Origin: Verrucomicrobiota bacterium JB023
GTDB lineage: Bacteria; Verrucomicrobiota; Verrucomicrobiia; Verrucomicrobiales; Akkermansiaceae
Assembly (NCBI GenBank): GCA_030673895.1
Contig: JAUTCR010000070.1
Coordinates: forward strand, 1-64,000
Reading direction: 5' to 3'
Length of the DNA stretch: 64,000 nucleotides
This document shows positions 33,617-42,315 of the stretch, piece by piece. The stretch's first letter is position 1. Each line of letters starts with the position of its first letter. Made by a program: the position numbers and the translations under genes. The notes beneath the pieces are model-generated. The model did no database searches and was not told the origin of the DNA. It saw only the letters and a list, made by a program, of their open reading frames with translations.

Positions 33617-36600
33617 ATGAAATTAAGAAAACTCATCTTCATCTCGCTTCTGGCAAGTCTGCCGGGGCTGGGTGTCTTTGCCGAAAGTGAACAACCCGAT
33701 CCTGAAGCGGTCTCGCTCTTTGACGGCAAGACTTTGGAAGGTTGGGAATATAACGAGTCAATCTGGCGGGTGGAAGACGGGGCCATCACTGGTGGGTCCC
33801 ACGACAAAAAATTCCCCAAGAACGACTTCATCAGCACGAAGAAGACCTACGGGAATTTTGACCTTAGCCTGAAGATCAAGTGCTCGGGTGATCCTGAAAC
33901 CGGATTGATCAATAGCGGCATCCAGATCCGCAGTGCCCGGCTGCCCAACGGAAGAGTGGCAGGTTATCAGGTCGATTGCGGGGACGAGTGGTTTGGGAAA
34001 ATCTACGACGAACATCGTCGCCGTCTCATCTATCCCGAACCACTCAATGAAGCCAAACTTCTGGAGAATATCGACACCTTCGGTTGGAACGAATATCGCA
34101 TCCTTGCAGAGGGCCCACGGATACAAGTGTGGATCAATGGCATCAAGGCTAGCGACTACACCGAGAAGAATCCGCGCATCCCGCTTAATGGCATCATTGC
34201 GCCCCAGGTTCACTCCGGAGGGCACGTCAAAGTCCAAGTGAAGGACGTGATGATCAAGGAACTGCCGCCGACCAAGGACGCTCCGACTTGGGAGAGCTTG
34301 GGCGGACCGAAGGCAGCTCTCTCCAAGGTGAAACCGAATCGCGGGCAGAAGAACAATGCCAAGAAGCCAGCGGCTAAAAATGACGAAGAAGCGGCTGAAG
34401 CAGGGAAAGAGAAGAATGTCCCGAAGGCCAAGTATGTCTGGGACGGACGCGGGAAAAAAGACACGAGCTACAACAAGGTCGATGCAGACCCGCGGCCGGC
34501 GACCGAGCAATTGGAGATGTTCAATGTGGCCGACGGATATGAAATCGAATTGGTTGTCCAAGAGAGCGAAGGGATCGGCAAATTCGTTGCTGTTTACTTC
34601 GATCAGCGGGGGCGGCTGTGGACGCAGACCGCACTCGAGTATCCCGTCGATGCCAAGGACAATCCTTCCGCGGCCAACGCTCTTTATCAAAGCCACGCGC
34701 GGGACAAGGTGCTCGTTTATTCCCGGGAGTCGCTTGAGGACATCCCGGAGGGTGGGCTGACCGATCCCACCGTGTTTGCTGACGGCTTGGCCATTCCGCT
34801 AGGCATTCTCCCGTGGGGTAACGGGGACTCGGCTTACGTCTTGCACGGCCCTGATGTGATTCACTTCACCGATACGGATGGCGACGGAAAGGCGGACCAG
34901 CGCAAGGTGATCCTGACCGGGATGGGGGTGCAGGATAGCCACCTCTTCCCGCACCAATTTACTCGGGCTCCCGGCGGTTGGATCTGGATGGCCCAAGGGC
35001 TTTTCAATACCAGTGATGTGAAGACTCCCGGGGAAAAGAAAGGCACTCCTTGGCGGAAGTGCTCTCTGGCGCGAGTCCGTCCCGATGGCACCGAGTTCGA
35101 GGTTGTGACGACGGGTCCGAACAATATCTGGGGCCTTGCCATGACAGGAGAAGGGGAGACCTTCATCCAGGAAGCGAACGACTTTGGCTACCCCGTGATG
35201 CCTTTCCACGAATTCGCCTACTATCCCGGCGGGATGAGAGGTTTAAAGAAAACGTATCAACCTTCATTTCCTCCAGAGGCCGAGTTCCGCATGGGAGGCA
35301 CCAGCTTGAGTGGCCTATCCTTGCTGGAGAGTGGTCCGGTGGTTGACGAAGAGGCCGAGCACACCATGTTGGTCGCCAATCCTATCATTTCGACGGTGCA
35401 GACCCTCGGGATGCACCGCAATGGGCCTCGCTGGGACTTGGAGCAAATCCCGTCCCTGGTTTCTTGCGATGACCCTCTGTTCCGACCCGTTGCACTAACT
35501 CAGGGCCCGGACGGCTGCATCTACATTGTGGATTGGTATAATAAGGTCATTTCCCACAACGAGGTGCCCCGTAATCACCCCGACCGTGACAAGACGCGCG
35601 GACGTATCTGGCGCATCAAGCCCAAGGACGCCGGCACCTTGCCAGACTTCACCCAGCTCAGCGACGAGGACGTTCTCGCCATGCTGGGCACCAAGCCCAC
35701 TGCCCGGGCCCACATGGCGTGGCAGACGCTCGCCGACCGCGCAGAGGAAAGTGATTCGGTCAGAGCGTCTCTCCGGGGTATCGTTGGCGACAGTTCGGCA
35801 AGTGATGCCCGCCGCATCCAAGCCTTTTGGGCCTTGGATGATGCGGATACGCAGGCCAGAAGGTTCCTCGCTTCGCCCAATCGCAATGTCCGCCGCGAGG
35901 CGGTGGAAGCCGGAATCGGAGCAAAAAAGGCGGTGAACGATCCGGATTCCGAAGTCCGGTTTGCCGCTCTGACTTATCTTGGTCGTCAGCTGCCGAAGGA
36001 TGCGGAGGAGATCATTCCTATTCTTGTCGGTGCCGTGAAGCCCTCCTTGTCCGAACCGACCGTCATCTCTTCCCGAACCCGCGAGCCAATCCCGGCGGAA
36101 GATGCTTACGATCGTGAGTTCGAGCGTTACCTTATCCGTCTTTTCCTCGAGAAGCATCCGGGTGAGGTCGCTACCTTCCTTGACTCAGAGGCATCACAAT
36201 CTCTTCCTGCAGAAGGTCGCATTCTTGCTTCGCTCGCCTTGCCACCCAAGGAAAGCGCCGCCCGGGTCGCGGCCATCCTGCCCGAGCTGGACCGTGCTCC
36301 GGATAGCGAGGAGCTTCTTCGCTTGGCCGAATTCCCCGGAGCCCCGGGTGCCCAAGAGACGCTCACCAAGTTGCTGCAGAATCCCGAGTCCCGCGATCAT
36401 GTGGCCTCGCAATTGCTCGACTTGAAAACCCGTCTCGATGCCAAAAAGATGGCGACCCTGCTCACCGAGCCAGCTCGGGAGTTATTGAAGGGGGAAGCGG
36501 CTTCAACCGGCTTTGAACTGGCCGGTGCGTTCAATCTCACGGCTCTCGCTCCCGATCTTCTCGCCGCTCTCGAAGCGAAGAAGGACGAGCCAGCCGAACA

Positions 36601-38017
36601 AGTCAAAGCACTCAACGCCTTGGCTTTGCTCGGAAGCAAGGAAGTGGACAGCTTGGGCTCTCTCGCAGAGACGACCGACCATGCGGAGGTCAAGGAAGCG
36701 GCTCTCAAAGCCTTGGCGGCATCGCCCAATCCAGCAGCGGCAGACAAGCTCATCGCTCTCTACCCCGATCTCAGCTTGCCCCAACAGCGCAGCGTTCTGG
36801 CAGGTCTCAGTTCCAAGAAGGCGAGCGCCAAGAAGCTGGTGACAGCGCTTGTCGAAGAGCGAATCTCGCCGGAGGTCATTGATGTTTCCATCGCGGAGCG
36901 CTTGGCCACGGTTCTCGGAGACGACCCCGCACTTGATACTTTAGTGAAGGAGCTGAGCAATGTCTTCCGGAATATCCTGGTGCTTGATGGCACCCCGGGA
37001 GCTTCCGTTCCGACCAAGGTCACGGTGCCCGGTCCATTCACCATCGAAGCTTGGGTCCGATTGGCCCCCGGGATCAATAACCGGGACATCCTCTTAAGTG
37101 GCGCGAACAACTTCCAGCTCAACTTCAACAACACTCATCTAACGGTCCACGCCGGCAAGCCAACTGGCGATGTGGCCAAGGCTCAGGTCCCGATCTCTCC
37201 CGAGCTCTGGACGCACATCGCGGTCACTCGTGATGAGAGCGGGGAAGTTACCATCTATCTGGATGGTGAATTGGACTCCGTTGGAACGAAGAAGACGACT
37301 GACCCATTCGAGCTGATCACCATCGGCCAGCCCGGCAGATTCGCACAAAGCCAAATGGCGGTCAGCGAGTTCCGCATCTGGGGCAAGGCGCGTTCCGGAG
37401 AGGAGATTCGGCGCACCTTTGACCGCAGCTTTGTCGACGTGGCGAAGCCAGCAGGTCTCGTCTTCTACAATGCCGGAGGCGGAAGCAGCTGGCGGGAGAT
37501 GACGGAAGGAGCCCGCGTGGTGCCGACCACCGACCTGCCGCCTCTCCTGACTGCGGCGGAAGCGGAAGCTCTCGACGCCAAATTCGCCAAGTATCTGGCG
37601 CTTGCCGAACAAGGCGGGGATGTCGAAAAAGGTGCGGTGCTTGCCCCGCTGTGCACCTCTTGTCATGTCATTGACGGGCAGGGTGGGCTAATCGGGCCAG
37701 AGCTGAGTGGCGCGGGAGCGATGGGCATCGAAGGGCTTCTGCGGAATATCATCACTCCGAATGCGGCCATGGAGTCGGGCTACCGCATCTACCGGGTCGA
37801 GATGAAGAGTGGTGAGATCATCGACGCCTTCTTTGTTCGCCAAGACAAGCAAGCCGTGGTCATCCGGCAAGCCGGGCTTCCCGACCGTCGCATTCCCAAG
37901 AGTGACATTCGGAAAACAACCTTCATCCGTCGCAGCTTGATGCCGGAGGGGCTTCTCGATGGCTTGAATGACGAGCAGGTGGCTGATCTTTTGGCCTATC
38001 TGATGACTCTCAAGTAA
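33617..38017 (+). CDS. Giant PVC-type heme protein: DUF1080 + dehydrogenase domain + HEAT + LamG + cytochrome c
   Basis: From the ATG at 33617 the protein has 1466 residues with a signal peptide (MKLRKLIFISLLASLPGLGVFA). Residues about 30-220 are a DUF1080/3-keto-disaccharide hydrolase domain (SLFDGKTLEGWEY ... VQVKDVMIKEL). About 300-680 form a PVC membrane-bound dehydrogenase domain (GYEIELVVQESEGIGKF, RGRLWTQTALEYP, DNDGCIYIVDWYNKVISHNEVPRNHPDRD-like). About 700-1110 are HEAT-like repeats, and about 1130-1270 a LamG-like lectin domain (FTIEAWVRLAPGIN ... WTHIAVTRDESGEVTIYLDG). The end is a heme-binding module with CTSCH near residue 1345. A single protein carrying a glycan-binding, a glycoside-cleaving and an electron-transfer part suggests oxidation-coupled glycan cleavage. 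It opens the sulfatase locus. Confidence 0.88.
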   Translation: MKLRKLIFISLLASLPGLGVFAESEQPDPEAVSLFDGKTLEGWEYNESIWRVEDGAITGGSHDKKFPKNDFISTKKTYGNFDLSLKIKCSGDPETGLINSGIQIRSARLPNGRVAGYQVDCGDEWFGKIYDEHRRRLIYPEPLNEAKLLENIDTFGWNEYRILAEGPRIQVWINGIKASDYTEKNPRIPLNGIIAPQVHSGGHVKVQVKDVMIKELPPTKDAPTWESLGGPKAALSKVKPNRGQKNNAKKPAAKNDEEAAEAGKEKNVPKAKYVWDGRGKKDTSYNKVDADPRPATEQLEMFNVADGYEIELVVQESEGIGKFVAVYFDQRGRLWTQTALEYPVDAKDNPSAANALYQSHARDKVLVYSRESLEDIPEGGLTDPTVFADGLAIPLGILPWGNGDSAYVLHGPDVIHFTDTDGDGKADQRKVILTGMGVQDSHLFPHQFTRAPGGWIWMAQGLFNTSDVKTPGEKKGTPWRKCSLARVRPDGTEFEVVTTGPNNIWGLAMTGEGETFIQEANDFGYPVMPFHEFAYYPGGMRGLKKTYQPSFPPEAEFRMGGTSLSGLSLLESGPVVDEEAEHTMLVANPIISTVQTLGMHRNGPRWDLEQIPSLVSCDDPLFRPVALTQGPDGCIYIVDWYNKVISHNEVPRNHPDRDKTRGRIWRIKPKDAGTLPDFTQLSDEDVLAMLGTKPTARAHMAWQTLADRAEESDSVRASLRGIVGDSSASDARRIQAFWALDDADTQARRFLASPNRNVRREAVEAGIGAKKAVNDPDSEVRFAALTYLGRQLPKDAEEIIPILVGAVKPSLSEPTVISSRTREPIPAEDAYDREFERYLIRLFLEKHPGEVATFLDSEASQSLPAEGRILASLALPPKESAARVAAILPELDRAPDSEELLRLAEFPGAPGAQETLTKLLQNPESRDHVASQLLDLKTRLDAKKMATLLTEPARELLKGEAASTGFELAGAFNLTALAPDLLAALEAKKDEPAEQVKALNALALLGSKEVDSLGSLAETTDHAEVKEAALKALAASPNPAAADKLIALYPDLSLPQQRSVLAGLSSKKASAKKLVTALVEERISPEVIDVSIAERLATVLGDDPALDTLVKELSNVFRNILVLDGTPGASVPTKVTVPGPFTIEAWVRLAPGINNRDILLSGANNFQLNFNNTHLTVHAGKPTGDVAKAQVPISPELWTHIAVTRDESGEVTIYLDGELDSVGTKKTTDPFELITIGQPGRFAQSQMAVSEFRIWGKARSGEEIRRTFDRSFVDVAKPAGLVFYNAGGGSSWREMTEGARVVPTTDLPPLLTAAEAEALDAKFAKYLALAEQGGDVEKGAVLAPLCTSCHVIDGQGGLIGPELSGAGAMGIEGLLRNIITPNAAMESGYRIYRVEMKSGEIIDAFFVRQDKQAVVIRQAGLPDRRIPKSDIRKTTFIRRSLMPEGLLDGLNDEQVADLLAYLMTLK

Positions 38018-38089
38018 GAATCGGAGGCAATCCGAGTAGATTGCTTGGAGAAGGGGAGAGAAATCTCCCTTTCGCTCCTTCTTGTTTTC

Positions 38090-39637
38090 ATGAAATCACA
38101 TTCGCGTTTTTGTCAGGCACTGGCTTGGTTGTCGTTCGGGCTGATGAGCGGTGCCGGCCCGACCCTGGCGGCAGCTTTGACGCTAGGCTCACCCTTCACC
38201 GATCATGCGGTCTTGCAGCGGGGGAGCCAAGTCCCCGTCTGGGGGCAGGCGGAGGCAGGAGACACCATTACGGTGGAGTTTGCCGGTCAGAGCAAGGAAG
38301 CGAAAGCCGATGCCGGGGGGAGCTGGCGAGTCGATTTGGACCCGCTCTCCTCCTCTGCCGAGCCGGCAGTCCTTACGGTGCGGAGTGCCGGAGGGGAGAG
38401 CATCGAATGCGAGTATGTCTTGGTGGGCGAGGTGTGGATATGCGCCGGTCAATCGAACATGGTTTTCCAGGTCGGAAAATCCCCCGGAGTGAAAGCCTTG
38501 GAGCCTAAGGCGGAAAATATCCGCAGTTTCGAGGTGAAGCAGATGGTGGCATTCACGGAACAGGATCAGCTCGAAGGTGAATGGGTGAGCCATCATCCGG
38601 ATAGCGCGGTCGCCTTCTCCTTTGCCTACCATCTGGAAGAAGCTGCCGGAGTGCCGGTGGGGATCATTCTTTCCGCCTGGGGGAGTTCTTCGCTCGAGGC
38701 TTGGATGCCTCGGGACATGACCGAGACCGTGCCTCATTTCAAAACCATGATGGAGGAGTTCGACGCGGACACCGTGACCCGGGAGCGCATCAGTGATATC
38801 CTATCAGGTCCCCGTCCTTGGAGTGGGCGGGACGACATCTTTCTCCGCCGTCAGACCAATATCCTCTACAATGCAATGATTCACCCGCTCATACCCTACG
38901 CTTGCCGCGGCGTGGTTTGGTATCAGGGAGAGCGGAATACCCAGTCGTTAGAGGGAATGCAGAAAACTCCCTGGTTCTCGCGGAATTCCGGGATGCTGCG
39001 CTATGGTGACACTCTACAGAAGTGGATTCGCCGCTATCGCCAAGCTTGGTCAAATGACGAGATGCAGTTCCTCATCGTGATGCTGCCGGGTTATCACAAG
39101 TTGTTGAAAACCGGGCCGCGTGGAGGTCCCGAGGACCCGAACCCTCATTCCTGGGCTTGGATGCGCGAATCCCAGCTGCAAGCCGAATCGCTTCCGCACA
39201 CGTCGGTTGTGAACACGATCGATCTAGGTGACGTCAAAAACATCCATCCCAGTGACAAGCTGCCTATCGGCCAGCGTCTCGCTCTCCTGGCCGCCCGCGA
39301 TACTCTCGGGCAAGAGATTGAGGCGAGCGGGCCGGTTATGGAAAAGATCGAGGTGGAGGAGGAGGCCATCACGGTTCACTTCCGACATGGCGACGGCCTT
39401 CACACGACGGACGGAAAGGCCCCGTCCGCTTTTTGGATCAGTGGGGAGAAGGAACACTGGGTTCCTGCGCAAGCCGAAATCGTGAATGGAAGCGTGCGCC
39501 TGAGCTCGCCCAATGTTAAGAATCCACGCTTTGTTCGCTACGCTTTCGCAGGGAAGCCACGCGTGAACTTGGTCAATCAAGCCGGGCTGCCAGCCTATCC
39601 GTTCCGCACTGATGCCTTTGCTCCCGCTTCGAGATAA
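38090..39637 (+). CDS. Secreted sialate O-acetylesterase-like carbohydrate esterase
   Basis: From the ATG at 38090 the protein has 515 residues, with a signal peptide (LAWLSFGLMSGAGPTLAAA). After a beta-sandwich region (FTDHAVLQRGSQVPVWGQAEAGDTITV) it carries the SGNH-like esterase domain: GEVWICAGQSNM (catalytic Ser122), HPLIPYACRGVVWYQGERN and the Asp/His region NIHPSDKLPIGQRLAL. The family (SASA, PF03629) removes acetyl groups from sugars, classically 9-O-acetyl sialic acid, but in PVC bacteria it is mostly linked to other acetylated polysaccharides. It sits between the heme protein and the first sulfatase (22-base gap), which fits removal of acetyl groups from a sulfated glycan. Confidence 0.88.
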   Translation: MKSHSRFCQALAWLSFGLMSGAGPTLAAALTLGSPFTDHAVLQRGSQVPVWGQAEAGDTITVEFAGQSKEAKADAGGSWRVDLDPLSSSAEPAVLTVRSAGGESIECEYVLVGEVWICAGQSNMVFQVGKSPGVKALEPKAENIRSFEVKQMVAFTEQDQLEGEWVSHHPDSAVAFSFAYHLEEAAGVPVGIILSAWGSSSLEAWMPRDMTETVPHFKTMMEEFDADTVTRERISDILSGPRPWSGRDDIFLRRQTNILYNAMIHPLIPYACRGVVWYQGERNTQSLEGMQKTPWFSRNSGMLRYGDTLQKWIRRYRQAWSNDEMQFLIVMLPGYHKLLKTGPRGGPEDPNPHSWAWMRESQLQAESLPHTSVVNTIDLGDVKNIHPSDKLPIGQRLALLAARDTLGQEIEASGPVMEKIEVEEEAITVHFRHGDGLHTTDGKAPSAFWISGEKEHWVPAQAEIVNGSVRLSSPNVKNPRFVRYAFAGKPRVNLVNQAGLPAYPFRTDAFAPASR

Positions 39638-39659
39638 CTCGCCCAACTTAGAATAATCG

Positions 39660-41105
39660 ATGAACAGACAGAAAAACCGACTTTCCATTTCTCTCCTGAC
39701 CGGGCTTATCGCTTTGTTGGGTCCATCCATCCGGGCTGAGGAGCCCGGGGATGGAAAGGAGGCCAAGCAACCCAATTTTGTGGTCATCCTAACCGATGAC
39801 CAAGGATACGGCGACTTGAGCTGCTATGGATCCGATCATGTGACCACGCCGAATATTGATCGAATGGCGGCGGAGGGCGCCAAGCTGACCAGCTTCTATG
39901 TTGCCGCTCCGGTATGCACGCCCTCCCGGGCCGCCTTGATGACGGGCTGCTATGCTCCCCGCGTTGGCATGGGGCGGGGTTCCAGGCACGGGGTTCTCTT
40001 GGCCGGAGACGTCAAAGGGCTCAATCCCAAGGAAATCACGATCGCCGAAGTGCTGAAGGATGCCGGCTACAAGACTGGCATGTTCGGCAAGTGGCACTTG
40101 GGCGATCAGCCGGAATTCCTGCCCACCCGGCAGGGATTCGACGAGTTTTTTGGCCTTCCCTACAGTCACGATATCCACTCCTTCCACCCTCGGCAGGACC
40201 ACTATCAGTTTCCTCTTCTTCCGCTCTTGGAAGGTGAGGAAGTTGTCGAGATGGAGCCGGATGCCGACTACCTGACCAAGCGCTTCACGGAGCGGGCAGT
40301 GAAGTTCATTGAGAAAAATAAGGAGGAACCATTCTTCGTCTATCTTCCACACCCTATTCCGCATGCTCCCTTGCACGTCTCACCACCCTTCATGGAGGGG
40401 GTGCCGGAAGGCATCGTGGAAAAACTGGCGAAGGAGGATGGGTATATCGACTACCGCACGCGCGACGAACTTTATCGTCAAGCGATTGCCGAGATTGATT
40501 GGTCCGTGGGCCGCATCCTCGAGACCCTCAAGGCCAATGGGCTGTCCGAGAACACCCTAGTCATCTTCACCTCAGACAATGGGCCTCCGAGAAATACACT
40601 CTATGCAAGCCCCGGCATCCTGAGAGGAAATAAGGGCAGCACCCTGGAGGGCGGTATGCGCGAGCCCACCGTCGCGTGGTGGCCGGGGACGATTCCTGCG
40701 GGCAAAGATAATGACGAGGTGATGACCACGATGGACTTGCTCCCAACCTTTGCCAAACTTGCGGGAGGCAAGGTTCCCGATGATCGGGTGATCGATGGCA
40801 AGGATATCGCGGCGACCTTGCGGGGAGAGGCTGAGACTCCTCATGAAACTTTCTTCTACCACAGTGCGAATACCCTGCAGGCAGTGCGAGCGGGCGACTG
40901 GAAGCTGCACTGGAATAAAAAGAGAAAACCAACCCAGCTCTACAATCTGGCGGATGATCCTGGTGAATCCCAAAACCTCTTGAAGGAAAATCCGGAGATT
41001 GCCTCTCGATTGGCCGGATACATGAGAGCTTTCCAAAAGGAATTGGCTGCAAACAAACGTCCAGCCGGTTTTGTTGACCAAGCCGAGGCACTGTCAAAGG
41101 ACTAG
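39660..41105 (+). CDS. Secreted sulfatase 1 (arylsulfatase-A family)
   Basis: The 481-residue protein has a signal peptide (LTGLIALLGPSIRAEE) and a complete S1-type active site: TDDQGYGD (metal), CTPSR with C86 as the formylglycine precursor, GKWHLG, LPHPIPHAPLHV, TSDNGPP and the lysine-bearing GNKGSTLEGGMREP. It cleaves a sulfate ester from a sugar in the periplasm or outside the cell; the substrate is unknown. A rho-independent terminator follows (41157-41188), so this gene may end an upstream transcriptional unit. Sulfatases need a maturating enzyme, which I do not see here. Confidence 0.95.
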   Translation: MNRQKNRLSISLLTGLIALLGPSIRAEEPGDGKEAKQPNFVVILTDDQGYGDLSCYGSDHVTTPNIDRMAAEGAKLTSFYVAAPVCTPSRAALMTGCYAPRVGMGRGSRHGVLLAGDVKGLNPKEITIAEVLKDAGYKTGMFGKWHLGDQPEFLPTRQGFDEFFGLPYSHDIHSFHPRQDHYQFPLLPLLEGEEVVEMEPDADYLTKRFTERAVKFIEKNKEEPFFVYLPHPIPHAPLHVSPPFMEGVPEGIVEKLAKEDGYIDYRTRDELYRQAIAEIDWSVGRILETLKANGLSENTLVIFTSDNGPPRNTLYASPGILRGNKGSTLEGGMREPTVAWWPGTIPAGKDNDEVMTTMDLLPTFAKLAGGKVPDDRVIDGKDIAATLRGEAETPHETFFYHSANTLQAVRAGDWKLHWNKKRKPTQLYNLADDPGESQNLLKENPEIASRLAGYMRAFQKELAANKRPAGFVDQAEALSKD

Positions 41106-41156
41106 CCTGACCAACTAGGCGAAAAGGTTAAGCCTCCGGCGGCTTGCATCAGGAAA

Positions 41157-41188
41157 GAAGAATGCCCTAGGGTATTCTTCTTTTTTTT
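41157..41188 (+). terminator. Rho-independent terminator after sulfatase 1
   Basis: GAAGAATGCCC (41157-41167) pairs with GGGTATTCTTC (41170-41180; one G-T pair), followed by eight T residues (41181-41188). It is strong and lies 51 bases past the sulfatase stop. The remaining bases to 41371 are AT-rich and would hold the promoter of the PEP-CTERM gene. Confidence 0.93.
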
Positions 41189-41371
41189 GCAATGCCCGCC
41201 CTTAATTAGGTTTTCTGAACATGCGGGAAGAACGGGAATATTAAAAATAGATTGAGATATCTATCCCTTGATTGATTGATGAGTCGACGTGGTTCTGCGA
41301 TATGCAGAGGTTGAGTCGGAGCTGCCTATCACCTTGTTTCCTCAGCGTCCCGAGACATGAATAGGGAAACC

Positions 41372-42079
41372 ATGAAAACCCGTTTAGCTACAGTTGTCCT
41401 CACGGCGAGTCTTTCCTTGCCTCTTCACGCAGCCCTGACCGTCGGACAGACGGTTGGAATCGATTTTGGTGCCGATGCTCCAACCGGGACTGTTATCTTC
41501 AATCAATTTAATACCCAGACACTGGATACCGAGTCCGCCGATTTCGATGGCACTTTGCAAAGCACCGAGGGCTTGGACCTCTTGGGGCTTGGTTTCTCGG
41601 TAACGAACAACATGGGCAAAGATTCAGGACTGACGATTGTCAGTGGAACGAGTGGCCCAAGTCCTTTTGACCCAGCTTCGATCTATCAAGATAGCTACGG
41701 AGCCGCCAACGTCGGTAATAGCTCTCGTCCCGATTTCGGGCGTCTTCCCGCAGGTGCGAACCTTCTCTTCACTTTCACCGGCCTTGATCCGCTCCTGACC
41801 TATGATGTCACCGGTGGTTTCGACAGTGACAACGTGAACTTTAATACGACGTGGACCTCGGGCGGATTGACGGATACCACCGACCCAGCCGGAGGGTCAG
41901 GTTACGTGACCTTGGCCGGTCTATCACCCGATGGATCGGGAACGCTCGAAATAACGGTGACCAAGAGCACACAGCTTTTCGTTTCAGGTTTGACCCTGAC
42001 CGCGGTTCCCGAGCCCTCTTCAGCCTTTCTTGCCGGTCTCGGCCTGATGGGGCTTCTGGCGCGCCGCTCCCGTCGGTAA
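41372..42079 (+). CDS. Secreted PEP-CTERM protein (unknown function)
   Basis: From the ATG at 41372 the protein has 235 residues. A signal peptide (MKTRLATVVLTASLSLPLHAA) leads into a beta-rich body (VGQTVGIDFGADAPTGTVIFN, LLFTFTGLDPLLTYDVTGGF) and the C-terminal sorting tail VPEPSSAFLAGLGLMGLLARRSRR. The tail is the canonical PEP motif, transmembrane helix and Arg cluster. The body does not match the paralog pair at 18840 and 19964. It stands between a terminator and the second sulfatase, so it may be a surface or biofilm protein produced with the locus. The upstream ATG at 41357 is an alternative start. Confidence 0.85.
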   Translation: MKTRLATVVLTASLSLPLHAALTVGQTVGIDFGADAPTGTVIFNQFNTQTLDTESADFDGTLQSTEGLDLLGLGFSVTNNMGKDSGLTIVSGTSGPSPFDPASIYQDSYGAANVGNSSRPDFGRLPAGANLLFTFTGLDPLLTYDVTGGFDSDNVNFNTTWTSGGLTDTTDPAGGSGYVTLAGLSPDGSGTLEITVTKSTQLFVSGLTLTAVPEPSSAFLAGLGLMGLLARRSRR

Positions 42080-42105
42080 GACGCGGGAATCCGCAAACAG
42101 CCAGG

Positions 42106-42143
42106 GGGAGCTCGCTTTATCCTAAACGAGGGAAGAGGCTCCC
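42106..42143. other. Intergenic hairpin without U-tract
   Basis: GGGAGC (42106-42111) pairs with GCTCCC (42138-42143), around a weaker inner CTCG/CGAG pair. It lies after the PEP-CTERM stop, in the gap before sulfatase 2. Confidence 0.5.
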
Positions 42144-42315
42144 GCTGCTTCTGGTGTGACTTCTCGCTCATCGCGCCATTTTCTCTCAGTCGAGTGGATG
42201 GCGGATTGAGCGCGAAGCAGAGGCTGTTGAAAACTGGTGGCCTCTTTCTCTGTATTCCATGGGAGGTTCCACTTTCCGAACCCGTTTGTTAGGCTACTCA
42301 AATTGCTTTTTAGGA

